The notes below the pieces were generated by a model. The model was given only the letters and a program-made list of their open reading frames with translations. It was not told the DNA's origin and did not search any database. A stretch of 64,000 nt of DNA from Psococerastis gibbosa. Taxonomy: Eukaryota; Arthropoda; Insecta; Psocodea; Psocidae. The stretch covers positions 34,435,464 through 34,499,463 of the forward strand of contig OZ020490.1 in NCBI GenBank assembly GCA_963971405.1, read 5' to 3'. Below are positions 1 through 9,492 of this stretch, one piece after another. The position numbers and the translations under genes were made by a program. The stretch's first letter is position 1, and every line of letters begins with the position of its first letter.

Positions 1-58
1 TCTGCTACCACGTCACCGTTGTTGGAAATAGCCCTAGCCGGTCAATGGAATGGGCGCC
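1..58. mobile_element. Right arm of a TTA-target MITE (family H), cut by the window edge
   Basis: The sequence matches the right terminal arm of the 384-bp MITE at 17,014-17,397: it shares TCTGCTACCACGTCACCG, the AGCCCTAGCCGG block and the terminal GGGCGCC. It is followed by TTA at 59-61, the target triplet seen beside other copies. The rest of the element lies outside the window. Confidence 0.8.
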
Positions 59-230
59 TTAGTGAGTTAAATGAGGACTTCGTAGCTTCAAGACTTAGTG
101 GTGCATTGCTGTTGTCAGGACTGGCCATGGAATTCTGAATAGTCTACTACAGTATCGTTGCCATCCCCGAAATCAAATCCTGGTTACGGGCGTGCATCCC
201 ATTACTTTGGGAGAGAGAATTTCAAAGCAA

Positions 231-350
231 CCGAAATTTAACAGTAGGAGAATTATTTGCTATGGAAACATCATATTATTTATCTCGATACCTATACTAA
301 TTTCATAAATAATAGGAAAGCATGTTCGTACAAACTTGGAACGGATCTTT
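231..350 (+). mobile_element. 3' end fragment of the 14-bp-inverted-repeat dispersed element (family T)
   Basis: This is a degraded match to the last ~120 bp of the family-T element, for example 44,067-44,128 and 13,480-13,527. It contains the GAAATTTAAC..AGGAGAATTATT stretch and then GGAAAGCATGTTCG and a degenerate CGGAACGGATCTTTT end. Only the 3' end is present. Confidence 0.6.
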
Positions 351-422
351 TCTTCGGGTGATCGGCGTAAAATAGAAATGAGCAGAAATCGAATATATCA
401 CTAATATATCTTTTGCTGCCAT

Positions 423-720
423 ATGTTTTCTCAGATGTCTTGTATTGTTGTATCGGACAATGCTTCAATTTTTACAAGTAAAGATTTTATGGAATTTTGT
501 ACAAGGGAATCTTTCAAAAATGCATTGCTCTTCTCATCTTGCAACCAACGGTCTTGCAGAACGAAATGCACAAACGCCCAAGAAGAAATTAGAATCAATG
601 GGTGACGATGAGAAACTACTTCTTCCCGAGTTGCAATCTAGGGATTGGCTTGCAGTGAATGTTGTATTCTTCTCCTCCACTCTTGTCTGTTTTTTTGCGG
701 TCCTATTCAATCCTTTATAG
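423..720 (+). pseudogene. Retroviral-type integrase core fragment of an LTR retrotransposon, frameshifted
   Basis: Two overlapping plus-strand frames together look like part of an rve integrase core. The first frame has VVSDNASIFTSKDFMEFC, which carries the second catalytic Asp. The second frame has NGLAERNAQT, whose Glu fits the third catalytic residue at roughly the D-35-E spacing. A frameshift near 515 separates them. This layout is typical of Gypsy-type and related LTR retrotransposons and would catalyse cDNA integration. Everything before and after is missing, and no LTR or tRNA primer site was recognised. It is a dead fragment. Assignment to integrase is fairly safe; assignment to a clade is not. 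Confidence 0.65.
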
Positions 721-778
721 GTGTCACACCCTAGGTCCTTCATGACATCCTCTAGGTACTCCTTCCTAGTTCCTCTGT

Positions 779-1023
779 GGATTATGCATTAGCGTTCTGA
801 TGTTTTGCCTAGTGAGCTGTTTAACCTAAGAGTTAAGGTATTTAAGGTAGACGATTTTTATGAGTTATGGCTTAATCCTGGGAAAAGCATGTCGTTGATA
901 GCGAATGGAAAAATACTTACAAATCTCTTGGTAAGAAAATGGCGCAATCATCTTATAAGTGTAGCATTTGGGTACTTAATTGGGTGTAAGTTGATCAAAA
1001 AAAGTGTTCCCACACGGAAGTAA
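779..1023 (+). pseudogene. C-terminal fragment of a third ionotropic-receptor (IR) pseudogene (IR-C)
   Basis: The plus-strand translation has GLCISVLMF (the last transmembrane helix), then after a frameshift near 812 SELFNLRVKVFKVD, and later a segment ending in WRNHLISVAFGYLIG. These align with the C-terminal ends of the minus-strand receptors at 14,250 and 21,681, which have GLCVSVLMF, FKVK and WRDHLI. The similarity continues about 40 bp into the 3' flank (CACACGGAAGT and CGAAATTGACGAAAA), so this is a genomic duplicate rather than a retrocopy. All upstream domains (ligand binding, pore) are gone. The opposite orientation to the other two copies implies an inversion or a dispersed duplication. 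Confidence 0.75.
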
Positions 1024-1877
1024 ACGGTGCCCGAAATTGACGAAAAGGATTATTTATTTAGTGGATATGCCTAGCTGAGGGTGTGCGGTGTTAGAAAACT
1101 TACTTATGACAGTTCCTGAGCAGAAGATGCGGGCGCCAGATGCTGAATGCACAGCTGGTCGATTAGGTAAGGGGAGGGGGGGGGGCACAGCACGAGTCAC
1201 TATAATAATTGAGCGAAATAAAGTTTAAAACAAGGAAAACTGTATATAACGAGTGACATACGCAAGTGATGCCATGAGACTGTTTTTTGTGCGGGTTTTC
1301 CTGTAGTCAAAAAATTCGGCATGACTATTATTAAACGATCGATCTATATATACGTTTGTACCCTAAATTTATATACAAAAGAATTAAAAGGACATAATAA
1401 ATATTGTAGAAACCTTCTTTTTGCTTTCTATTTCACTCTGCCTTACCATTGCTGCATTTCGGTCTGAAATGATAGAATGAAAAAGGTTTACAGTTATTAT
1501 CCATTGAAGACGTTTCATATAGTTCCAGAGACATTTGTCATTGGTTGTTTTAAATAGATGATTACCAGAAAATACCCAGCGATTGACTTACAGTAGTATA
1601 AGATTAATATTTTTTTCAAAATAGTAATACCTGATTTATTATCTACCTGTACTGTAAAGTCGAATCTGCAAACACCAAAACCTGTAAAACATTATATGTT
1701 TGGCACTTAGGGCAACTTTCAAAGTGGCAACATGATTTTTATGAAAGCAATTTCACGGTTACGTGTCAGTAGCGTAAATAACTTTTGTTGCGCCCCCCCC
1801 CCCCGCAAGACCTTTGCTGCGCCCTACCTTGTCTTATTATTTTATCTTTGTTACGAGTGATTGTCAATAGTGGAATG
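1024..1877. other. Unassigned AT-rich stretch
   Basis: I see no coding region here. The stretch has a G run near 1,168-1,178 and a C run near 1,792-1,804. The sequence at 1,880 (CAAGGCCGTAGCCA) resembles the inverted terminus of the repeat that flanks the Polinton at 44.2 and 53.4 kb. Confidence 0.5.
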
Positions 1878-2650
1878 CAAGGCCGTAGCCACGATTTTTT
1901 TCGGGGGTGGCTGTGATTAAATAGTTATGTTACCATTACAACGGCTTAGATTTTATAGAAACAATATTGCACGTAATCCAAAGAGGGGGCCCGGGAGTCT
2001 CCCCCGGGGAAAAAAATTTGAAAATATAGGTGTAATATAACTGTAAACCTGCCAGATTTATTTTTCAAAAAACCGGGAGGTTTCCGTTTGGCTTATAAAA
2101 AATAAAGTATACACTATACCTATTTTTTTCGACATCTAGGGCAAGTGCAATAAGTTAGCATCAAAAATATAGAAGGCCTCCACGGGGAAACCCGTTCTCA
2201 AGGACGTACGCAGCTTTTAGACATTTAGATTTGACACGCGACGAATACAATTGCACACAAGGGGGCCCGGGTCTCCCCCCGGTAGAATTTTTTTGAAAAA
2301 TTGGCTTAAATTAACGAGGTTTTAGGTACTTCGATAGTAGTAACGTTCAGATTTTAATAGCGGAGTTTGATAGGCGGAAAATACAAGTAATACAACTGCT
2401 CACAAGGGGGGCCCGGGGGTCTCCCCCTGTAGAATTTTTTTGAAAAGTTGGCTTAAAATAATGTGGTTTTACACATTTTGATAGCAGTATCGCTCAGATT
2501 TTACATGCGATGAATGAAGTAGGTAGTTGGAAACACGGGGACGCCGGGGGTCTCCACCGGTTGAAATTTTTTGAAAAACAGGCCTCAAATAGTGGGGTTT
2601 TACGCAGATTGATAGCAGTTACATTTATTAGATTTTACAGGCGAAAAATA
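1878..2650. repeat. GC-rich palindrome-bearing tandem repeat (about 4 degenerate units)
   Basis: Units near 1,960-2,090, 2,235-2,370, 2,380-2,510 and 2,520-2,650 share a core like GGGGGCCCGGGGGTCTCCCC, then a GAATTTTTTTGAAAA-like run, then GTGGTTTTA and GATAGCAGT. The 2,235, 2,380 and 2,520 units are the clearest and lie about 135-150 bp apart. Related CCCGGG blocks occur at 12.3-12.9 kb and 42.1-42.3 kb. This is probably the body of a dispersed repeat; no coding sequence was seen. Confidence 0.65.
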
Positions 2651-2833
2651 CAATTGCATTAATGACATAGCCTACTAAAAATTCTGTTACCACGTCAATT
2701 TACGTCATTGTTACGTCATTTTTCAATTTTTCATTGATCTGCGCGACTAACCTTAAACACGACAAATCACATTCACTGCGAAATCACGGGAGGTTTCCTT
2801 CCCCTCTGTAGAAACACTGACAGTCAGGCTATC

Positions 2834-3549
2834 CTATGTTAGGGTCAAAAGCCTCAAGTCAGCAATTCTATTGGTGGAGAGGGGGCAAAGAGGCGTATGA
2901 AGCCAGGCAGGCCCCCATCCTTTCCGGAGGCGTGGCTGGGGCCACATAGGTATGTTAGTGACTAATCTAGACCAAGCATCATTTAGTTCTGGGGGTAGAA
3001 TTTCATCCCATGACAGCTCTTTGCGCCACAGCTCTTGAATGAATAATTTCATTGCTAGAGTGACAGGGTTGACTAACCCCAATGGGTCAAACAGCTGGCT
3101 ACAATAGGAAAGGACAGTTCTTTTAGACACAGGGCCTTCAAATGGCTTAGATTTAAAGAACCACACATCCTGACGGGGGTGCCAGTACAGCCCTAAGACC
3201 TTGACTTGGTCGGCAAAGACGAGTTCATTTTCTCCACTACCACTGTGTGAAGATAACTCGGGCACATTCGAGTTAAATTTGCAAAGGGGGAAGCATCCCG
3301 AGGCCAGTAGGGCGGTAAGCTCATCACGTAAGAGCCTGAGAGACAGTGGCGGCTCCAGCTAGGACATCATCCACGTAAAAGGACGTAAAAGTATGGCTTG
3401 GCGTGCCACTAGCTTCGGGTTGCCCCCAGCAACAGTCGGCTCGACCTCAGTTTCCATGGCAACCTGCTTTAAGCAACGATTAGCTATAAAAGGACTACAG
3501 GCTATTTCAAACGGAAGGCGGGTCATAAGATACTCGACAGGACTGTTTT
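2834..3549 (-). pseudogene. BEL/Pao reverse transcriptase palm (YVDD) and following A17-like region
   Basis: The codons at 3,366-3,377 (minus strand) encode YVDD, the RT catalytic pair, in the context FYVDDVLAGA. Downstream a 143-residue open frame (2,834-3,265) includes KVLGLYWHP and then SQLFDPLGLVNPVTLAMKLF, a strongly conserved BEL/Pao block, and QELWRKELSWDE. The frame then ends in unrelated residues and a stop. The catalytic residues survive although frames are broken, so decay is probably moderate in age. Confidence 0.8.
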
Positions 3550-4320
3550 CTAATTTTCTGAGTCCTCGGGGTGAATGGCTATGTTGATGAACATTGCAGA
3601 GACGTCTGCCGTCAGTGCAACTGGATGGATTCTAAAGCCCAACAGAACATAACTTAAATCTCTCTGCAGAGATGGGCCGACATACAGTGTGTCATTAAGT
3701 GAAATGCCATTAGAGCTCGACAAGCTCGCATTAAAAACCATTCGCATTTTTTTCGATTCTTTTTTAAATACACAGTGGTGAGGTATTACATACTGAGACC
3801 ACACAAGACTTGGTACTAAATGACTTTTGGAAATAGAGTCGGCAAGTATAGACTTACACTGCTCGTAATCCGACAAATTACGCTTGAGTTTCTTTTCAAG
3901 CGAGTATAGACTAGCAAGTGCTGAGTGGCGGTTCGAACCTAGCTCAGGTGCGTCCGGCTTAAATGGTAAGCGGACCACAAATCGACCATCTGTGGCCCTC
4001 GTGTGAGTTTGTAAAAAATGATTTTCTACAAACTCTTCCTCGACGGTGAGCTTTGACGTAGAGGGTAGCACCTCTTCCAGCTCCCAAAACTTTTCAAGTG
4101 ACTGCAGGAGCGTGGGGGGAGGGGGGGAGATTAGTAGACAAATCTCCTGCCCCTGTGGACTATCGATATTTCCCATGACTATCGTACCAAATTCTGTTGG
4201 CAAAGTGTTAGGGTAAGACATGTGTGACCACTCACTGTCAAAAGTGGTGTCCAAAATGTTCATAAAAACATTGGCATTTAGTAGGCAAATTACTGGTAAT
4301 GTGAGGTAAAACACTCGCAT
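3550..4320 (-). pseudogene. BEL/Pao linker and N-terminal part of reverse transcriptase
   Basis: The 256-residue open frame has the linker motif LEKFWELEEV followed by VEENHF-type and RFVVRLPFK-type sequence. It continues into RT fingers and palm with KMRMVFNASL and SLNDTLYVGPSL, ending with ALTADVSAMF, which carries the first catalytic Asp. All are hallmarks of BEL/Pao RT. The frame breaks near 3,550 and the palm continues in another frame. Confidence 0.8.
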
Positions 4321-4615
4321 CGACTTTTATACTGTAGGTAGCATTAACACGTGAATGCAGGGTTAGACTAACCTCTCCTACTAATTTCGTGACCATGTCC
4401 GAAATACCACAAATGGACTGAGGGTCACCTGACTTTAAAGTTAGGAATGAACGCTTTAAGGCACTAAGCGACATTAGATTTTTTTTACTACCTGTGTCCA
4501 CCAACGCTCTTATAGTACGGGTGAAACCGCCAGCAGCTACGACATTGGCTACTAAAGTCCCCAAGAGGACTTCAGACTGTTCTGACAGGGTTTTGACTTC
4601 CAGTTGAAGTGACAT
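4238..4615 (-). pseudogene. BEL/Pao retropepsin-like protease domain
   Basis: The 125-residue open frame begins just after the zinc knuckles. It contains RALVDTGSKKNLMS, the D-T/S-G active-site loop of an aspartic protease of the type usually annotated as DUF1758 in BEL/Pao elements. The domain would process the Gag-Pol polyprotein. After about residue 105 the frame departs from the reverse-transcriptase frame, which continues in an overlapping frame at 4,320. The split is best explained by an indel, and the protein is not functional here. Confidence 0.75.
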
Positions 4616-4620
4616 AGTTC

Positions 4621-4950
4621 TAGGGTGATTATTATTGTTGGCCGATGTGCCAGCAATACCCTCCGGCTTTGACTTGTTAGGGTTGTCGTTATGTAAAGAC
4701 GTGTGATGGTCAACGGCTCCACACGTTCTACATTTGTGTGTGGACGAACATTGTTTTAAAAAATGCCCTTTACCAAGGCATGAGGCACAAATGCCATTGT
4801 TATTAACTCACCCCAGTCCCCAGGCGTTCAGTTATAGTGGCTGCTTTATATGCCTCACATTTATAGATTTTGTGATCTTTAGAGTGACGGTATAGGCAAA
4901 TGTTAAAGGTGGCTTTATTAGACACACGCACCTTAAAGGACTTCGGCTTG
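4621..4950 (-). pseudogene. BEL/Pao gag C-terminus with CCHC zinc knuckles
   Basis: Minus-strand translation near 4,620-4,800 shows CASCLGKGHFLKQC (C-x2-C-x4-H-x4-C) followed by CRTCGAVDHHTSLH, the paired knuckles that precede the protease in BEL elements. Further upstream, about 4,830-4,930, a separate frame has CLYRHSKDHKIYKCEAY. This looks like another knuckle whose second cysteine is replaced by Arg. Zinc knuckles of Gag bind the element RNA. A stop codon at the 4,810 end and the frame change show decay. Confidence 0.7.
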
Positions 4951-4976
4951 GACTCAGGACTCTAAAATGGGAAAAA

Positions 4977-5210
4977 ATGAAAACCTTTTTAGAAAAACTT
5001 GTTATATCCAAACATGTTCCCGGTACAGAGTTATATGATACATTATTAGAAGACCACTTTACGGGCATGCTTGGATTTGAATTAGATTGTCATGTTCGAA
5101 AATCGTGCGAAATTAAAAAAAAAATGTACGAAGAGAGGGCAGTGTCGCCACCTGGTGATTGGGATGAGAATTTCGGAGGTGCGTTGTCTGCATTCGATTT
5201 AAATAAATAA
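4977..5210 (+). CDS. Unrecognised 77-residue ORF between a BEL relic and a SINE
   Basis: The open frame starts with MKTFLEKLV and is rich in charged residues (HVRKSCEIKKKMYEE). Near its end it has PPGDWDENFGG. The last few residues and the stop lie in the A/T-rich tail of the adjacent SINE, so the natural C-terminus is not present. I do not recognise a family. Composition looks more protein-like than most short frames here. It could be a captured exon, a processed gene scrap or part of an uncharacterised transposon. No splice sites or promoter were identified. Confidence 0.25.
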   Translation: MKTFLEKLVISKHVPGTELYDTLLEDHFTGMLGFELDCHVRKSCEIKKKMYEERAVSPPGDWDENFGGALSAFDLNK

Positions 5211-5412
5211 ATATTGACTTTTTTGTTCTATTACAAAGCCAACCTAGCGGAGTTAGGGCTATAAGCCCTCTCATCCACTCAACTATGAAAGCTCGGGACC
5301 GCCTGCTTTACATGCCTTCCAAAATATGGCCAGAAAATGTAGTGTGGGACTCGAACCAACAACCATTCGGGTGAAAGTTGGAGTCTGTACCACTACTCTA
5401 CATGTCCTGACC
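5201..5412 (-). mobile_element. tRNA-derived SINE, copy 1 (family S)
   Basis: On the minus strand the element begins GGACATGTAGAGTAGTGGTA, which matches a pol III A box (TAGTGGTA..). It then has GGTTCGAGTCCCACAC, an almost ideal B box (GGTTCGANTCC). A body follows (TTTTCTGGCCAT, CAGGCGGTCCCG, AGAGGGCTTATAGCCC, CGCTAGGTTGG) and an AATA/TTTA-rich tail. Four other copies lie in the window. The tail abuts the ORF at 4,977. Confidence 0.85.
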
Positions 5413-5520
5413 GGTGATTTATTGTATGAAAAGAGAATTTTTTGGCGATTTAACGCCCGATATTTCGATTTTGACGATGTACTGTCCTGCGAGGAAATGT
5501 CGCAGTCTCTCGTACAATAA

Positions 5521-5835
5521 TAATACCTACAGCAGGTTTGTTTAATAGTTTATTCACGATTAAAGGATATAAGCTGATAACATGATCAGTAAATGCAATA
5601 ATTCACAAACATACACGCATTTTATGCATAGATTTGGTTAATAATCTTAGTATACTACGATCATAGGTAGGTATAAAATACAATAGTTAAGGTCAGAAAC
5701 TAAGGATAAAATTTACTGCCTACTGCACATTAAGTTACTTGAATTAGTTTCATAGATATGGGATAAGTTGCTGACCCCAACATTTCAAATAGAAAAGTGG
5801 TCTATAGGCGTGGCCTAGTTGTAACCTAATTAGGG
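5521..5835. repeat. Dispersed repeat family F fragment
   Basis: Shares TTTATTCACGAT..AAGGATAT, ATATGGGATAAGTTGCTGACCCC and GGCGTGGCCTAGTTG..AACCTAAT with blocks at 10.9-12.2 kb and 28.7-29.9 kb. It is truncated where the Penelope-like element begins. No coding content was seen. Confidence 0.6.
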
Positions 5836-6175
5836 TAAACAAAAAATAACAAAAACTTAGAGTATTAGAAAAACTTGTTATAACAACCCGAATTAGTAAA
5901 ACCCAAATAATCGTTAAGAAATTAACTTTGTATAAGAAATCCACTTGTGTTAGTATTAAACCCTGAGCGCTTTCGGCAAGAACTGCCATCTACAGAGGGA
6001 AACCCACTAGCACAGCCACACCTTATCTGCGATTTGAGACTTGCTCAACTCGAGGAGAAGATGCAAATGTGACTAGGGTGAGGAAACCATGGCTTATATA
6101 GGACTCGGAGCGGGAGGAGGAGGGGGTGAGAGGGGGCGTGGCTGGTTACCTATTCCTAACCTACTAGCTAGATCT
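5836..6175 (+). repeat. PLE end repeat, copy A
   Basis: Direct repeat of 9,150-9,492 and inverted repeat of 7,820-8,165. Shared landmarks are TTGTTATAACAACCCGAATT, CCTGAGCGCTTTCGGCAAG and GGCTGGTTACCTATTCCTAA. The last 80 bp also encode the C-terminus of the minus-strand GIY-YIG frame, so the repeat includes the 3' end of the ORF and the 3' UTR. Confidence 0.8.
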
Positions 6176-6516
6176 ATTAGAGGGGATGATTGTGTTAATG
6201 TTATGTCGTTTGTAAATTTTTCCCTATTGTGTAAAGCTCTTCTGATTTCAACATTTTCAAAAAAATTTAAAGTGTAACTTATCTTTATTTTGTGTAGGGC
6301 TGTCCAATTGTGAGGATCGCATGTGTGATTTTCCGAGTTAAGGTGTTTCGCGAATGTGCTGTTGGTGTTGGTGTCTCCTATACCTGTTATATGTTCTCTG
6401 ACCCTAGTTTTAAAGCTTCTGCCTGTTTGGCCTGTGTAAATTGCGTTGCAATCGTTACAATTTAGACGATAAACTCCATTGCCTTTTTCCTTTTCTGGTT
6501 TGGTTTTGCAGTTCAT
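6094..6516 (-). pseudogene. PLE GIY-YIG endonuclease domain, copy 1
   Basis: The 140-residue frame has GVYRLNCNDCNAIYTGQT, a GIY-YIG signature (G-x-Y then Y-x-G) with the PLE-typical CxxC in between. Next come RSFKTRVREH, which supplies the catalytic Arg, and FAKHLNSENH. The domain nicks target DNA for PLE integration. It ends in a proline-rich stretch encoded by the GC-rich part of the end repeat. A second copy, nearly identical over about 120 residues, lies inverted at 7,258-7,734. Confidence 0.85.
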
Positions 6517-6779
6517 GAGTTTATTAGCTAAATTGTTGCGGTTGTACGGGGATGGTGTTTGTCTGTTGTAGAAGAAATGAGGTTACTTATTTTTCCTGTG
6601 ATTTTTTCTATGTATTGTATCCTGAAATATGATTTATTGGTTTCCGGGCTTAAGCTCTCTGGGGGGTAAATTAGTTTGAGGTTGTGTTTGATTTTGTGAT
6701 GTCGTAGGATTCTATCTATTAGATTGAGATTGTAATTGTTATTTTGGGCAATTTGTTTTATTGTATTTAATTCATTATT
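6517..6779 (-). pseudogene. PLE region between RT and GIY-YIG (frames broken)
   Basis: No long open frame spans this interval, which joins the RT to the endonuclease in PLE polyproteins. Short minus-strand stretches remain readable, but several stops and a frame change near 6,780 separate it from the RT frame. I infer it is the RT thumb/linker in decay. Confidence 0.5.
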
Positions 6780-7275
6780 TTAGTTGGTTTCATTCATAGG
6801 GATGTTAAGGAGTTGAAGAATCATACTATGGAATGCTGCGTGTTTAGTCTGGAATGGGTGAGAAGAATCAACAGGGATTATATTATCGCTATGTGTTTCT
6901 TTACGAAATATCTTGAAGTCTAGGGTACTATTGTTTTTAGTGATGGTGTGGTCTAAGAAGTTCAGGGAGTTGTTTTCTTCTACTTCCATGGTAAATTGGA
7001 TTTTTGGGTGAATTGTGTTGATAAAACTTAAGAAATTGTCTAGTTGTCTGTTACTTCCTGTCCAAATGCAGAAGATATCATCCACATATCTTGTCCAGAA
7101 AGATATACATTTAACTAGGGGATTTTTATTGAGTAGAAGTTTGTGTTCGAAGTTATCCATAAAAATTTCAGCAAGAAGGGGAGAAAGGGAAGAACCCATA
7201 GGTAGGCCTATTTTTTGTTGGTAGTACGTTGGTAGATTCGAAACAGAAATAGTTTGGATGAGTTTTGATGAGTTT
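6780..7275 (-). pseudogene. PLE reverse transcriptase, C-terminal two-thirds of the palm
   Basis: The minus-strand frame contains YYQQKIGLPMGSSLSPLLAE followed by RYVDDIFCIW, with the catalytic YVDD at 7,077-7,088. It then has MEVEENNSLNFLDHTI, the usual PLE block after the palm. These motifs define a Penelope-type RT. The frame opens further upstream to 7,316, but sequence beyond ~7,275 belongs to the inverted second copy, so fingers and motif A are lost. The catalytic Asp pair is preserved; the element is truncated and cannot be active. Confidence 0.85.
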
Positions 7276-7734
7276 CTCATGAACTGCAAAACCAAACCAG
7301 AAAAGGAAAAAGGCAATGGAGTTTATCGTCTAAATTGTAACGATTGCAACGTAATTTACACAGGCCAAACAGGCAGAAGCTTTAAAACTAGGGTCAGAGA
7401 ACATATAACAGGTATAGGAGACACCAACACCAACAGCACATTCGCGAAACACCTTAACTCGGAAAATCACACATGCGATCCTCACAATTGGACAGCCCTA
7501 CACAAAATAAAGAAAAGTTACACTTTGAATTTTTTTGAAAATGTTGAAATCAAAAGAGCTTTACACAATAGGGAAAAATTAACAAACGACATCACATTCA
7601 CACAATCATCCCCTCTAATAGATCTAGCTAGTAGGTTAGGAATAGGTAACCAGCCACGCCCCCTGCATAAAACTTTGCATAAAACATTCGTTTCTTTTCA
7701 AATTTCCTCGGAATACCCGGGTGGAGGTTACTAA
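7258..7734 (+). pseudogene. PLE GIY-YIG endonuclease domain, inverted copy 2
   Basis: From MNCKTKPEKEKGNG onward this plus-strand frame matches the minus-strand copy at 6,094-6,516 with only a few substitutions. It also carries the GIY-YIG motif and catalytic Arg. The first residues (MSFDEF) are an accident of the junction, where a short shared GTTTCTCATGA-like stretch joins RT and inverted copy. After RLGIGNQPRP the frame runs into unrelated sequence (7,664-7,820) and ends at 7,734. The C-terminal sequence is then repeated at 7,820-7,861. Confidence 0.85.
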
Positions 7735-7819
7735 CCCCCCTCCCCCCCCAATTACGCTTATTCCCCTGCTCCGCCCTAATTGTATGAGGGCTGTGAGGTA
7801 AGTCCAATTAAAACATTAT
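7664..7819. repeat. Insert between two copies of the PLE C-terminal sequence
   Basis: The sequence CTAGCTAGTAGGTTAGGAAT and its neighbours occur at ~7,624-7,663 and again at ~7,821-7,860. The ~155 bp between them contain a C run and CGCTTATTCCCCTGCTCCGC. The same ~155 bp occur in reverse at 9,493-9,650, just outside the third PLE end repeat, so they look like former flanking DNA carried into the rearrangement. Confidence 0.6.
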
Positions 7820-8165
7820 TCTAGCTAGTAGGTTAGGAATAGGTAACCAGCCACGCCCCCTCTCACCCCCTCCTCCTCCCGCTCCCAGTCCTATATAAGC
7901 CATGGTTTCCTCACCCTTGTCACATTTGCATCTTCTCCTCGAGCTGAGCAAGTCTCAAATCGCAGATAAGGTGTAGTAACTGTGCTAGTGGGTTTCCCTC
8001 TGTAGATGGCAGTTCTTGCCGAAAGCGCTCAGGGTTTTATACTAACACAAGTGGGTTTCTTAGACAAATTAATTTCTTAACGATTATTTGGATTGTAATA
8101 ATTCGGGTTGTTATAACAAGTTTTTCTAAAACTCTAAGTTTTTGTTATTTTTTGTTTATTAAAAT
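7820..8165 (-). repeat. PLE end repeat, inverted copy B
   Basis: Reverse complement of the repeats at 5,836-6,175 and 9,150-9,492. It is the inner part of a longer foldback arm (about 7,664-8,205) whose partner is 9,108-9,650. Confidence 0.8.
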
Positions 8166-8190
8166 GAAATACCACGAAGTCACGAGTAAT

Positions 8191-8691
8191 CTAATTATTT
8201 ATATTTTTCAGAATATCTGCTGCTATTTGTCTTTCATTATTGTGGTTTTTTAGGCTAAATTCAGTGTCTGACATTAAGTTGGTTAACGTGTTTTTGTTTA
8301 GACCTATATCAGGGCAATACTTGAGGCCCTTGTTGAGAAGTTCCATTTCTTTTGTGTTGAAAATCGTGTTAGATAGGTTGACGGTACGAGGATAGAATTT
8401 ATGTGATGTGATGGGTAGTGTAGTGAGTGTCTGCGCTGAAGGCGTGTGGCCTTGACCTACCCCAGTCTGCATCGATCGATGAAGGGGGCTAGACCGGGAA
8501 CTCACGGTCGTCTCGCGCATCTGATGTTTCGTGTCGCGATGTGATGTGTCATGTTTTTTTTTTTTTTTAATCATAACGCAACGCCCTTTGGGGCTTACGC
8601 GTTGTATGTTTAAGTGTTGCAATGCTGTAGTTTTTAATGGGGTTGGTGTAGTGTGCACTATTGTCTTATGATGTGTCATGTATTCAGTCAT
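8191..8691 (-). pseudogene. PLE N-terminal domain, distal part
   Basis: Within the 166-residue frame, TVNLSNTIFNTKEMELLNKG and LKYCPD are typical of the region before the RT in Penelope-like polyproteins. The first ~90 residues are low-complexity, with a lysine run from a poly-T tract at 8,556-8,569. The frame ends shortly after ILKNINN, exactly where the inverted second copy begins. RNA binding is the usual inference for this region; I see no diagnostic motif. Confidence 0.6.
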
Positions 8692-8699
8692 GTATGGAT

Positions 8700-9107
8700 T
8701 TGTTATTTTGGTTTTGACTCAGTTCTCTTATTTTTTTATTTAGTGTTGTGCGTTTTTTGTATGTGATGCCACTAATTTTTGTGAATTTTTTTATCTTGGA
8801 AGGTGGTCCATTCTAAAAAGTGAAGGTTGAAAGATAATTCTGAATGTAAAACTTTTAAGGTAAAGGCTTAAGCTGACTCTGATTTTGAACAATTTTTTGA
8901 TTTCTTCTGCTAGCCAGACTTTCTGAGCGATTCTAAGTGCTTTATTGGATTGTGTGGAAAAGGTTGCTGTTTTAATTTGGATGTATTTAGGAGTGATTCT
9001 AAGTCTTTTGCAATCTTAGTTAAATTTGAGGTTCAGTGAAGCAATGGCGAATTTTTCTTTAAGTTTCCTATAGATTTTGAGTTGTTCAGCAAGACTAGCT
9101 GTTTTAA
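8700..9107 (-). pseudogene. PLE N-terminal domain, proximal part (frames broken)
   Basis: Minus-strand reading gives SLAEQLKIYRKLKEKFAIAS near 9,080-9,020. After a stop, it gives ITPKYIQIKTATFSTQSNKA and VWLAEEIKKLFK near 9,000-8,890. These resemble the conserved N-terminal part of insect PLEs (a ...TP.YI.IK... block). It lies directly upstream of the 8,191-8,691 fragment in the same orientation. Confidence 0.55.
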
Positions 9108-9149
9108 CATAAATAATTAGATTACTCGTGACTTCGTGGTATTACATTT

Positions 9150-9492
9150 TAATAACCAAAAAATAACCAAAACTTAGAGTTTTAGGAAAACTTGTTATAA
9201 CAACCCGAATTAGTACAACCCAAACAATCGTTAAGAAATTAACTTTGTCTAAGAAACCCACTTGTGTTAGTATAAAACCCTGAGCGCTTTCGGCAAGAAC
9301 TGCCATCTACAGAGGGAAACCCACTAGCACAGTTACTACACCTTATCTCCGATTTGAGACTTGCTCAGCTCGAGGAGAAGATGCAAATGTGACTAGGGTG
9401 AGGAAACCTTGGCTTATGTAGGACTGGGAGCGGGAGGAGGAGGGGGTGAGAGGGGGCGTGGCTGGTTACCTATTCCTAACCTACTAGCTAGA
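9150..9492 (+). repeat. PLE end repeat, copy C
   Basis: Nearly identical to copy A (5,836-6,175) in the same orientation. With the stretch at 9,108-9,150 and the flank to 9,650 it forms the right arm of the ~0.5-kb foldback with 7,664-8,205. Confidence 0.8.

Larger units (their letters stand above)
2834..4950 (-). mobile_element. BEL/Pao LTR retrotransposon relic (gag end to reverse transcriptase/A17 region)
   Basis: Reading the minus strand from 4,950 down gives, in order, a degenerate gag knuckle, CCHC knuckles, an aspartic protease and a reverse transcriptase with a YVDD active-site motif. The domain after it resembles the A17-like region typical of BEL/Pao. The order is that of a BEL/Pao Gag-Pol polyprotein. 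The integrase end, RNase H, the N-terminal gag and both LTRs are missing or not recognised. Several frame changes (near 4,300, 3,550 and 3,270) and a stop near 4,810 break the reading frame, so the copy is inactive. A SINE and an unassigned ORF lie upstream. Confidence 0.85.
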
